16,036 nucleotides of DNA, from the NCBI GenBank assembly GCA_022865965.1, contig JALHTS010000388.1, positions 1 to 16,036 on the forward strand, given 5' to 3'. Each line of letters opens with the position of its first letter. The first letter of the stretch is position 1. This document shows, in pieces, positions 7,067 through 15,001 of the stretch. Origin of the DNA: Ignavibacteriaceae bacterium (GTDB lineage: Bacteria; Bacteroidota; Ignavibacteria; Ignavibacteriales; Ignavibacteriaceae). Made by a program: the position numbers and the translations under genes. The notes beneath the pieces are model-generated. The model was not told the origin of the DNA, did no database searches, and saw only the letters and a program-made list of their open reading frames with translations.

Positions 7067-7142
7067 GTCATCCTTCGACAGGCTCAGGATGACATTTGAA
7101 TACACAAAATAATTTGTTACGCTGAACCTGTCGAAGTGTGAC
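7067..7142. repeat. Paired-palindrome (BIME-like) unit, right copy
   Basis: Same architecture and length as the left copy: palindromes at 7067-7093 and 7116-7142 around a 22-nt spacer. The cores are CTTCGACAGGCTCAG and CTGAACCTGTCGAAG, each one or two bases from the left copy. The outer bases of the second palindrome are GTTACG/TGTGAC, where two changes turn Watson-Crick pairs into G-U wobble pairs, so the stem would still fold as RNA. Its right end supplies the in-frame stop that limits the 5' extension of the DinB reading frame. Confidence 0.88.
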
Positions 7143-7162
7143 ACAAGAACAGAGTAAATATT

Positions 7163-7662
7163 TTGTATCGCAAATTAGAAGACTTTATAAAGGATTGGAC
7201 TTACGAGTCTGAATCTACGCTTAAAATATTTAACAATCTTACAGATGAGTCTTTAAAAAAAAAGTTAATGATAATGTTAGAACAGCAGGAAGACTTGCAT
7301 GGCATATGACAACGTCGGTTGTACAAATGGCGCATCGTACCGGATTGATATTTAAAACAGTGGATGAAGATTCTCCAGTTCCTGCAACTGCAAAAGAAAT
7401 TGTTAGTGCCTACAAAGAAGTGTCTGAAAATATTATTACGGAGATCAAGGCAAAGTGGAATGATGAAACTCTTAATCTGGAAGATGATATGTTTAGTGAA
7501 AAATGGAAAAGGGGAATGACGCTTGCAATAATTATCTCACATCAAATTCACCATCGTGCGCAGCTTACTGTGGTAATGAGATTAAACGGACTTAAAGTTC
7601 CCGGAATTTATGGTCCATCAAAAGAAGAGTGGATAAGTTATGGAAAGCCGGCACAGGATTAA
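7163..7662 (+). pseudogene. DinB-family protein, frameshifted in an A9 tract
   Basis: DinB-like four-helix-bundle proteins are putative metal-dependent enzymes, often thiol-dependent transferases, with a three-histidine metal site. The downstream frame (7264-7662) contains RLAWHM and a C-terminal ISHQIHHRAQL, giving all three histidines, and ends YGKPAQD. The N-terminal helix lies in a different frame: from TTG at 7163 it reads LYRKLEDFIKDWTYESEST and continues to NNLTDESL before a run of nine A (7255-7263). One extra A would join the halves into a normal protein of about 166 residues reading ESLKKKVNDNVRTAGRLAWHM. As sequenced, only a fragment starting at the ATG at 7306 (118 residues, lacking the first metal-ligand segment) would be made. 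The TTG start is chosen because no ATG exists between the stop at 7139 and the tract. A sequencing error, slippage or true decay all fit. Confidence 0.75.
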
Positions 7663-7766
7663 TTTTATATTCTTTAGGTAGTAATATTTTTAATTTGGGG
7701 TGATTCAATCCCAACAGAACTATCCACAAGGTTCTTAGAGTCTAAAATAATAAACGAATATTTTAA

Positions 7767-7795
7767 TTGAAGAAGTTTATTGTTTTGTGTATAAT
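7767..7795 (+). promoter_or_regulatory. Sigma-70-like promoter for the permease gene
   Basis: TTGAAG (7767-7772) and TATAAT (7790-7795) are separated by 17 bp. Transcription would start near 7802, leaving an 85-nt leader before the ATG at 7887. The remaining intergenic DNA (7663-7847) is AT-rich and shows no other feature. FCB-group primary sigma factors can prefer other boxes, so this is a pattern match only. Confidence 0.45.
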
Positions 7796-7886
7796 AACAT
7801 TAAAATAAATTTAAGATTCAACAATTCCCTCTAAATTTATTTGATAATTGTTCTATACTTGTTTTATCACAAGCAGAGACATTTAT

Positions 7887-10160
7887 ATGAAAAAATTTGA
7901 CACTGAAGTTCATCTTAGCCGAGAGATGGGCTTGATGGATGCAACTCTTATCGGTGTTGGTGCAATGATTGGTGCCGGAATTTTTGTTCTTACTGGCATC
8001 GCAGCCGGAGTAGCGGGTCCGGGATTAATAATTGTATTCTCTCTTAATGGACTTGTTGCTCTCCTTACAGCATTCGCTTATGCTGAGCTTGGGTCCTGCT
8101 ATCATGATGCTGGTGGCGGCTATCTTTGGGTTAAAGAAGGTCTGCCAAAATGGAATGGATTTATTTCCGGCTGGATGAGCTGGTTTGCGCATGCTGTTGC
8201 GTGCAGTCTTTACGCGTTAGGATTTGGAGCTTATTTTGATTTAGTTCTTCGTGAATTCAATATCGTTATGCCTCACTGGGGATTTTTTTCACCTCAAAAA
8301 ATTCTTGCAGCTGTTACAGCAGTTGTTTTCGCTTATGTTAATTTTCGCGGAGCTTCTGAAACAGGTAAAGTGGGAAACATAGTAACTATTGCCAAAATTA
8401 TTATACTATTTATATTCATAGGCTTTGGTTTAAATTTGGTTTTCCATCTACCTGATTGGCAGGATGCTTTTACTCCTTTTCTTCCCAATGGCTGGGGAGG
8501 AGTTTTTAAAGCGATGGGATTAACATTTATTGCATTCCAGGGATTTGAAGTTATATCACAATGTTCTGAAGAAATTAAAAACCCTAAGAAGAATATTCCG
8601 AGAGCTGTCTTCCTTTCACTCTTAATCGTAGTTCCAATTTATCTTCTAATTTCTGTTACTGCCTTAGGAGCAGTGAAACCAGAAGGCGGTATAACGCCCT
8701 GGGATTATTTGGCATCACACAAAGAAACTGCGCTTGTTGAAGTTGCAAAGACATTTTTTGTCGGTGGTGGAATTATGCTTCTTGTCGGTGGTATCATTTC
8801 TACAATGTCTGCTCTAAATGCAACAATTTTTTCATCTTCCCGCGTAGCATTTGCAATGGGGAGAGACAGGAATTTCCCAACATTATTTAGTAAAGTTCAT
8901 AAGAAAAATTTTACTCCGCACCTTTCAATTATCTTTTCGTTAATCATTGTTGTAATTATGGCTATCTCTTTGCCGATTGAAGATGTTGCAAGTGCTGCTG
9001 ATCTTATGTTCCTTTTATTATTCCTTCAGGTTAACATTACTCTAATTCGATTAAGGAAGAAAAGACCGGATTTAGATCGCGGTTTTGTTACGCCGTTATT
9101 TCCTTACTTATCTATTGTAGGAATTCTATTGTTATTATTCCTTGCCATATACATGTTTAATTACAGCCCTACGGCTTGGATAGTTACAATAGTTTGGGTA
9201 AGTGTAGGATTAATTACTTATAAATTTTATGCTGCGGATAGAGAAATTGAGCATGTAAGAAAAGTAAAATCTTTAGAAAGACTTGAACGGAAAGAATATA
9301 GGGTATTGCTCCCCCTAGCAAACAAGAAATCAGTTGCTAGCCTTACACATATTGCAATTGCAGTTGCTAAAAAATCAAATGCCGAAATTCTGTTTTTGAA
9401 TATTAATGAAGTTCGGGAGAAAAGTCCTTTAGTAACAGAGTTAGGTGATAGAGAAAAGGCTAAGCCGCTTTTTGATACTGCCAATGAAATTGCTGAGGAA
9501 GCGGGTATTCCAGCTAGGTCGATTTTAAATGTATCTCATAGAATTTCTCAGGGAATTGTAAACACCGCAGAAGAAGAAGAATGTAATTTTATTGTAGTTG
9601 GACGACAAAAAAATCCTGATTTTCTTGAAAGATTTTTTTCATCAGTTATCGATAGTGTTATTCATAAGTTTCCCGGAGAGGTTGCCGTTCTTCATGGCAG
9701 ATTTGAAAAGGAAAATATAAAAACCATTTTAATACCGTTTACGATTGATATCCATGCAATATTGGCAACCGAAATCGCACCTGCGTTAATTAATTACTTT
9801 AATTGTAAACTTAAAATCCTGCTTGTCTACGATCCAGAAACATCAAAGCAGGAAAGAGAAGAAAGGGAATTAAAAGTAAAAGAACTAATTAAGCAAAATT
9901 CACTCGATGCAGAAATTATTATTATTAAAGATGCTGATATCGTTAAAGCAATTGTAGATCAATCAAGTAAAGTTGATCTTATGTTAATGGGTGGCAAGAC
10001 GGGAGATTTTCTTGAATTATTGCTCGGGCGATCACTTGCCCAAGAAATAACAGAACAATCCTCTTGTCCGGTTCTTTGGGTAAAAGAGTACGAGGAAAGA
10101 GAACCTCTATGGAAACTTTTATTAAAATCACCTAAGCAAATAGGAGTTGAAAATGGATAA
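7887..10160 (+). CDS. APC-family amino acid permease fused to two universal stress protein domains
   Basis: A 757-residue inner-membrane transporter with a cytoplasmic regulatory tail. Residues 1 to about 440 carry roughly twelve hydrophobic helices of the APC superfamily, starting with the substrate-binding helix signature GVGAMIGAGIFVLTG; other family features are FAYAELG and the QCSEEIKNPKKNIPRA loop. The tail holds two UspA-like domains, from about residue 469 (YRVLLPLANKKSVASLTHIA) and about 609 (IKTILIPF). The second ends with MGGKTGDFLELLLGRSLAQEI and CPVLWV, close to the G-x2-G-x9-G(S/T) nucleotide-binding pattern. The tail likely senses nucleotide or stress state, an inference from the fusion. 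I chose ATG 7887 (MKKFDTEVHLSREMG) over the in-frame ATG 39 bp upstream because the extra residues do not look conserved. Its stop overlaps the next gene, so translation is probably coupled. Confidence 0.92.
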   Translation: MKKFDTEVHLSREMGLMDATLIGVGAMIGAGIFVLTGIAAGVAGPGLIIVFSLNGLVALLTAFAYAELGSCYHDAGGGYLWVKEGLPKWNGFISGWMSWFAHAVACSLYALGFGAYFDLVLREFNIVMPHWGFFSPQKILAAVTAVVFAYVNFRGASETGKVGNIVTIAKIIILFIFIGFGLNLVFHLPDWQDAFTPFLPNGWGGVFKAMGLTFIAFQGFEVISQCSEEIKNPKKNIPRAVFLSLLIVVPIYLLISVTALGAVKPEGGITPWDYLASHKETALVEVAKTFFVGGGIMLLVGGIISTMSALNATIFSSSRVAFAMGRDRNFPTLFSKVHKKNFTPHLSIIFSLIIVVIMAISLPIEDVASAADLMFLLLFLQVNITLIRLRKKRPDLDRGFVTPLFPYLSIVGILLLLFLAIYMFNYSPTAWIVTIVWVSVGLITYKFYAADREIEHVRKVKSLERLERKEYRVLLPLANKKSVASLTHIAIAVAKKSNAEILFLNINEVREKSPLVTELGDREKAKPLFDTANEIAEEAGIPARSILNVSHRISQGIVNTAEEEECNFIVVGRQKNPDFLERFFSSVIDSVIHKFPGEVAVLHGRFEKENIKTILIPFTIDIHAILATEIAPALINYFNCKLKILLVYDPETSKQEREERELKVKELIKQNSLDAEIIIIKDADIVKAIVDQSSKVDLMLMGGKTGDFLELLLGRSLAQEITEQSSCPVLWVKEYEEREPLWKLLLKSPKQIGVENG
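10142..10146 (+). promoter_or_regulatory. Ribosome binding site that sets the start of the small membrane protein
   Basis: AGGAG lies 6 nt before the ATG at 10153, ideal spacing. This favours 10153 over the in-frame TTG at 10147, which directly abuts the AGGAG. The site lies inside the end of the permease gene, consistent with coupled translation. Confidence 0.75.
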
Positions 10161-10809
10161 GAATTTAGAAAGTCCGTTTCTGGACTTTGGCACTCAAATA
10201 ATCAATTATTTGCCAAGCCTGTTAGCAGGATTTATTTTGTTATTAATTGGATGGCTTGTTGGTTGGCTTGCTAAAAGAATAACTATTCAATTGCTGGTTG
10301 TTCTTAGATTTGAAAAACTTTTTATGAGAATGCAATGGAGGAGAGCGCTTTCTAAAGCTGATATTAGATATGCTGTATTTAACATGATAGGGAATGTAGT
10401 GTTTTTTATTGTGTTTCTAATATTCCTCAACTCGGCTCTGGATGCGATGAAACTCACAGTACTCTCAGTATTAATTCAGCAAGGTGTAGTTTTTATACCA
10501 AAATTAATTATTGCACTTTTAATTATGGGATTGGGTTGGATTATTGCCGCGCGGGTATCAAACAGTGTTTATAATGCACTGCTTAAAGAAAATTTACCTC
10601 ACTACTCAATTATTTCCCGCTTTGTAAAATTTGTTGCAATTCTATTTTTCTCATCAATGGCTCTGGTTGAGATAGATATTGCACCTCAGATTGTAATTAT
10701 TGGGTTTACAACTATAATGATAACGTTGGGAATAATACTTATTGCTATCACAGTGTTTAGCGGTAAATCTTCGGTAAATAACTTTTTAAATATTGTTGAT
10801 AAAAAATAA
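10153..10809 (+). CDS. Small integral membrane protein with mechanosensitive-channel TM-helix repeats
   Basis: A 218-residue membrane protein resembling the conserved TM_helix family (PF05552), related to the transmembrane part of mechanosensitive channels. Four to five hydrophobic helices are visible at about residues 18-40, 76-93, 102-132, 155-172 and 178-203. Helices one and three carry glycine-rich faces (LLIGWLVGWLAKR; LIIALLIMGLGWIIAARV), as in pore-lining or packing helices, each followed by a basic end. There is no MscS beta domain, so it is not a complete channel of that type. It overlaps the permease-USP gene by 8 bp and surely shares its transcript, so it may assemble with or regulate that transporter, or respond to membrane tension. 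It converges with the mscS operon across a 165-bp gap in which I see only weak hairpins. Confidence 0.8.
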   Translation: MDKNLESPFLDFGTQIINYLPSLLAGFILLLIGWLVGWLAKRITIQLLVVLRFEKLFMRMQWRRALSKADIRYAVFNMIGNVVFFIVFLIFLNSALDAMKLTVLSVLIQQGVVFIPKLIIALLIMGLGWIIAARVSNSVYNALLKENLPHYSIISRFVKFVAILFFSSMALVEIDIAPQIVIIGFTTIMITLGIILIAITVFSGKSSVNNFLNIVDKK

Positions 10810-10974
10810 AAGATAGTTAAGACTTATATCAGGGTATTATAATTTTTTCTTTTACCTCTGAATATTATTATAAATTTTTTGGATGCATATATTTATCAAC
10901 GCTTTAGAGCAATAATAGATCTTAATATTTATTTTCTCATCAATCTAAGCTTGATTTAGTAAATAGATATTAGC

Positions 10975-11946
10975 CTAACTCATCTGTTCTGGCTTGATTA
11001 TTTCCTTTTTTATTAATTCACGCATAACTATTTCTGTCATATCACTTTTAAAAGTAAATTCATATCGAATATCCATCACATAAGCTTTTAGTCTCATTTT
11101 CAAGTAAGATCTATCTTCTTTTACTTCATTAAAAAAGAGAACAACTATAGGTTTGTTCAAATAAACATATCTCGAGACCTGTGCGGCTTCCAATGCGATT
11201 TGTCTTACTTTTTCGGCATCAACATTTATAGGCAGATACAATTCGGCAACAACTTGGCAATTAGGTTCTCCCGAATTGGAATTTGAAACTGATTTACTCA
11301 TCAGATCACCGTTCGGTATTGTAACAACGGAATCATCAGGTGTTACGATCCGAGTTGAGCGCAAGCCAATCTTTATTACTTCACCATAATGACTATCAAT
11401 TTCAATTTTATCTCCAATCTGAAAAGGACGATCAAATATTATCATTATTCCGCCGAAAATATTTTTAAATATATCCTGAGAGGCAAAACCTACTGCAATA
11501 CCCAAAGAAGCGAGAATAGCAATTAATGTTTCAGCAGGCGGGCTAAAAATGCCGTTAATAATTAAATAAAAAATAAAAGCCCAGCCAAGGATTCGGATAA
11601 CTGGTATAAAACCCTTGATTGTAATTCGGTAATTAGTACTTTTCTCGGCAAACAGGTCAAGAATTTTGGTAATAAATTTTATAATAAAGGCGCCAACAAT
11701 AAAGAACACAATTGCCCAGAAAATTTTTCCAACTGAAATGATATCCTCAATAGATGGCGGTGTTAAATTGATTTTGTTATCCGCTTTTGTTTTTTCTGTT
11801 TTTGTAACCTGCACATTCAAGGTTGTTTGAGATACAGTATCTTTTTGAAGAGTTTTGTTTAGTGAATCAGTTTGCGGCTGAATGCTTTTACTAAAAAGTA
11901 AAAAAGAACAAACAAGTAAAATCGTTATTGTTTTTAAGTTTCGCAT
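10975..11946 (-). CDS. MscS-family mechanosensitive channel (third gene of the operon)
   Basis: A 323-residue small-conductance mechanosensitive channel that would open under membrane tension and release solutes. Residues 1-24 look like a signal peptide or first helix, followed by a polar stretch rich in Thr, Lys and Asp (25-65). Transmembrane helices lie at about 75-98 and 112-134, and the pore helix at 140-170 has the MscS pattern of alternating small residues (LIAILASLGIAVGFASQDIFKNIFGG, about 141-166). The beta domain follows with DRPFQIGDKIEI (172-183) and TIPNGDLM (209-216), then the alpha/beta C-terminal cytoplasmic domain. Its ATG is only 4 bp past the stop of the ATPase gene and no Shine-Dalgarno is visible, so translation is probably coupled to that gene. 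Confidence 0.93.
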   Translation of the reverse strand: MRNLKTITILLVCSFLLFSKSIQPQTDSLNKTLQKDTVSQTTLNVQVTKTEKTKADNKINLTPPSIEDIISVGKIFWAIVFFIVGAFIIKFITKILDLFAEKSTNYRITIKGFIPVIRILGWAFIFYLIINGIFSPPAETLIAILASLGIAVGFASQDIFKNIFGGIMIIFDRPFQIGDKIEIDSHYGEVIKIGLRSTRIVTPDDSVVTIPNGDLMSKSVSNSNSGEPNCQVVAELYLPINVDAEKVRQIALEAAQVSRYVYLNKPIVVLFFNEVKEDRSYLKMRLKAYVMDIRYEFTFKSDMTEIVMRELIKKEIIKPEQMS

Positions 11947-11950
11947 AATT

Positions 11951-14900
11951 TTAATGTATTATATTTTTTGATTTCAATAGACTGACTATTTGCCTGAATA
12001 AAAGAGGATTTACTATATATAAATCATTCTGTTTAACTATGATTCCGTCATCATGCAACAATAAAAAAAGCAATCTGGATTTGTTTAATGGTACACTAAA
12101 TATCTCTGAATGATCCTCTTCGTGTAAACCATCATGAAGCAATAAAGCACTTAGAGTAAAAATTTTATCACTCGAAAGGTTAGCTAAGAATGAATAATCC
12201 AGATCAGGCGGTGAACCAATTTTAATTTCATCATCAACAATTTCTTTTGCAGAACGCAACCAGAAAATTAGTGCAAGGCTAATATTCCCTTGAGCAAAAT
12301 TATTTAGCTCTATAAAATATTTCTTCATAAGATATGGTTGTTTTTCTTCCTCAGTGAGTTTCTTAAATGATTTTGATTTTAATATACTTTGATCTGCCTC
12401 ATATTCAATATTATAACCGCTAACCCGATGTCGTTTTGAGACAAGGTTTGTAATTTGATCTTCGTCAAGCTTTGTAAGGTTTATTACATAACCGAAATAA
12501 TCAAATGCATGAATAGTTTTATCAAGATAAACCCATCCATAAATTGTACAGGTGGAAATCCAGAAGATATTCTTATTGGTTTTTGATATAATTTCAAAAA
12601 ATGCTTTTAGTACATAAAACCCATCTACTTTGCGAAGGAACAACCGCTGAAGATTTTCTAAAATAATAACTTTTTTAGCGGGCAGCTTGTTCAGGTATTC
12701 AATTATTTCTTCTATTGAGTTGAACTTTGGTACTTTTAATATTCCGGACAATAACTTAAAAAACGAATCCAGATCTGGAATAGGTTCTAATACGGAAGAT
12801 CTGATGATATCATATGGATCTGCATTATTTGCAAGAAAATAATTTATTAGCGAGGTTGAACCACTTCCTTTTTCGCCGACTATTATTGTTGATGCAAATT
12901 TTTCTTTTTGCCAATTTGTTAATGCCTTATTCAGTTTGCTTAACTCAGGTTCTCTGCCAAAAAAGAACCTGGCATCATTTAGCGGTTTAACTTCAAATAA
13001 TCTTTGGTAGACAAACGGAAGCCTGTGAATTGCTAATTGAGTTTCGGCAAGATAGTCAGAAACTTCGCTGGCAATTACTTTTGCGGCAGGAGCGAGACCA
13101 ATTAGTTCCCGAATTTTTTGATAAGATTCTGAAGTTTTTCTTAACCCTTTTTGCGCTAATGATAAAAGTTGCGGCAGAGCATTTTTAATATTTTGTACAA
13201 TTTTTTCTCTAACATGCTTAGATCTTTTTATAGCTTTTGCCTTAGCGAGGGTTAGCTTTATATTAAAAATCTTTTCGGTTTCAGTTAAGCTTTTTAAATC
13301 AGAATTAAATTCAGAGGTTGCAGAACTCAGTTCACTATCAAATATAATTGATAGGTTGTCAAATTTATTTTTAATTTCGACTATTTTTTTAACAGCACGA
13401 TCCAATCCTTCTAAGGCAATAGTTTTAGATTTCTCAGTGTCATTTTCGGATTCGAGTAAATTTAAAGCCGACTCAACATTAAAATCAGATATGTGGTCAA
13501 TCTCAGCTAATTCGTTCTGAATTTGTTGGACCTGAGAGTTAATGAATGTTCTTAATTTTCCGGTTGCACTAAAAAATTTGGGGGCTGTAGAATACTCAAG
13601 AATCTCTCGTGGAGAAAATATATTTATTTCTGAATCTTTTATTTCTTTATCATATTCATCAGTCTTAACCAACACTCTCTTTTGTTTGACATTATTAATC
13701 TCCTCTCTTATTAGATTGTCAAACTCGGCCACTATACCGGTGAGATTCTGATCTAAAATAATGGCAGTGATTTCCGGAATAAGTTTGTTTGTTAATTCTT
13801 GATTTATTTGACTTTTAGTTTCTCTATATGAATTTAAAAGATCATTTTTATTTTTGGATAAATCTAATTCCGTATTTAATTTCTTTATAAAAGAAGCTAA
13901 TTCATTTGATCGAGGGATTAGATTTTTTTCAATACCAGATTTGAAAACAGAACTATATTTATCAAGCTGAATTAAAGTGTTGTATCTTATTTGATAAAGC
14001 TCATTATTCATCTCCCAATCATCACCGAGGGATGTAAAATTATTTTTCCAGCCATTGAAAACTCTTGAAGCGCTCTCTGAAATTTGTTTGTTTTTTCTCT
14101 TTAGAACACCTTTTCTTAATTTCCATCCCGGATTTTCAATAGTTCCTGCTGTTAAATAATCGGCTTCATATGCTGCAAAAACAGGTTCAAATGAGTTGTC
14201 AATCTCATTGATCAAAGATTCTTCAAACTGATTTAGCCGTACAAGTAATTCACTAATCTTTTGTTGAATATTTAATTCATTAATTTTATCTAAAGAATTA
14301 TTATCACCAGAAGGATAATGTTTTTGATTAATATTTTCATCAAGCGATTCATATACGCTCCATAATTCTTTAGCTGTACTGCTTCTCAGCTGAAATAATT
14401 TACGTGTGATTTCAATAAGTTTAAGAGATAAATTATTATATAGATGGTATTGTCGCAAGTTTTTTAATAAAACAAATTGCTTCCAGACTTTCTTTTCTTT
14501 AATAGGTTTGCGAAATAATTTTCTAAACAAATTGCTGATTGAGATTGGGATATTTGAGATTTTGTAAAAGAATTTCTTAACCGGTTTACGAATTTTTATG
14601 TGAAGTTTATCAGTCTGTTTTTTTACAAATCTTTCAGGATCCTGGAATTCAATTACCCTTTTGTCAGATTCTGTAATAAATTTCTCTAGAGCAATATAAA
14701 AATCCGGAAATGACTCTTGTAAACTTGTCCTATTACCAAGTTCAAAATATGGAGTAATCAGCTTTTCAATTTTTTTATTTACAGTTAGTACATTTTCTAA
14801 GTAAGTCGTTTTATCTGAACTTAAATCAGTTTCCGAAGCCTGCTGTAGTTGTATTAATAAATTTCTGCTTTTATCAATAAATTCGCGTTGTAATTTTATT

Positions 14901-14980
14901 TGATTTTTTAGGACAGGTAAGAATTTTAGTTTAACTAATGAATCGACAACTTGCCTTACTTCCATAAAATTTTCTTTCAT
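11951..14980 (-). CDS. Large coiled-coil P-loop ATPase (STAND/ORC-like) between two mscS genes
   Basis: A 1009-residue protein I cannot name. Residues 1 to about 670 are long charged helices with coiled-coil character and no transmembrane helix. Residues 119-168 form a strongly basic, partly amphipathic stretch (KKFFYKISNIPISISNLFRK at 135-154) that could touch membrane. From about 678 an AAA_16/STAND-type ATPase starts with RFFFGREPELSKL. The P-loop at 702-710 reads GEKGSGSTS, with Ser where the Walker A Lys should be, and Walker B is KKVIILEN (about 766-773). A sensor-like NIFWISTCTIYG follows. The last 80 or so residues resemble a winged helix (LLHDDGIIVKQNDLYIVNP). It starts 21 bp after the upstream mscS and stops 4 bp before the downstream mscS, so it very likely works with the channels. 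The start ATG (14978-14980) has AGGAA upstream; a second ATG five codons in is less supported. Confidence 0.85.
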   Translation of the reverse strand: MKENFMEVRQVVDSLVKLKFLPVLKNQIKLQREFIDKSRNLLIQLQQASETDLSSDKTTYLENVLTVNKKIEKLITPYFELGNRTSLQESFPDFYIALEKFITESDKRVIEFQDPERFVKKQTDKLHIKIRKPVKKFFYKISNIPISISNLFRKLFRKPIKEKKVWKQFVLLKNLRQYHLYNNLSLKLIEITRKLFQLRSSTAKELWSVYESLDENINQKHYPSGDNNSLDKINELNIQQKISELLVRLNQFEESLINEIDNSFEPVFAAYEADYLTAGTIENPGWKLRKGVLKRKNKQISESASRVFNGWKNNFTSLGDDWEMNNELYQIRYNTLIQLDKYSSVFKSGIEKNLIPRSNELASFIKKLNTELDLSKNKNDLLNSYRETKSQINQELTNKLIPEITAIILDQNLTGIVAEFDNLIREEINNVKQKRVLVKTDEYDKEIKDSEINIFSPREILEYSTAPKFFSATGKLRTFINSQVQQIQNELAEIDHISDFNVESALNLLESENDTEKSKTIALEGLDRAVKKIVEIKNKFDNLSIIFDSELSSATSEFNSDLKSLTETEKIFNIKLTLAKAKAIKRSKHVREKIVQNIKNALPQLLSLAQKGLRKTSESYQKIRELIGLAPAAKVIASEVSDYLAETQLAIHRLPFVYQRLFEVKPLNDARFFFGREPELSKLNKALTNWQKEKFASTIIVGEKGSGSTSLINYFLANNADPYDIIRSSVLEPIPDLDSFFKLLSGILKVPKFNSIEEIIEYLNKLPAKKVIILENLQRLFLRKVDGFYVLKAFFEIISKTNKNIFWISTCTIYGWVYLDKTIHAFDYFGYVINLTKLDEDQITNLVSKRHRVSGYNIEYEADQSILKSKSFKKLTEEEKQPYLMKKYFIELNNFAQGNISLALIFWLRSAKEIVDDEIKIGSPPDLDYSFLANLSSDKIFTLSALLLHDGLHEEDHSEIFSVPLNKSRLLFLLLHDDGIIVKQNDLYIVNPLLFRQIVSLLKSKNIIH

Positions 14981-15001
14981 AAACCATTATTTCCTAATAC
15001 T

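Larger units (their letters stand above)
6684..7142. mobile_element. Candidate repeat-flanked GIY-YIG nuclease cassette
   Basis: A 459-bp block made of a 76-bp paired-palindrome unit, a 95-codon GIY-YIG nuclease gene, and a second 76-bp unit in direct orientation. The two units agree at about 67 of 76 positions and have identical internal spacing. I saw no target-site duplication at the outer ends. The arrangement resembles REP elements flanking RAYT transposase genes, but the enzyme family differs. That it moves, or that the nuclease acts on the palindromes, is inference. Confidence 0.45.

Noticed and set aside
6684..7142. CRISPR-like array of 27-nt repeats
   Set aside because: Repeats alternate in orientation, spacers are nearly identical, a gene separates the pairs, and no cas gene is present.
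7848..7886. Upstream in-frame ATG for the permease gene
   Set aside because: The 13 extra residues (MFYTCFITSRDIY) do not resemble the start of APC permeases, whereas MKKFDTEVHLSREMG does.
10810..10974. Possible bidirectional terminator between the convergent genes
   Set aside because: Only weak or bulged hairpins (for example CAGGGTA with TACCTCTG around a long loop) and no stem with a T-run were found, so no terminator is called.
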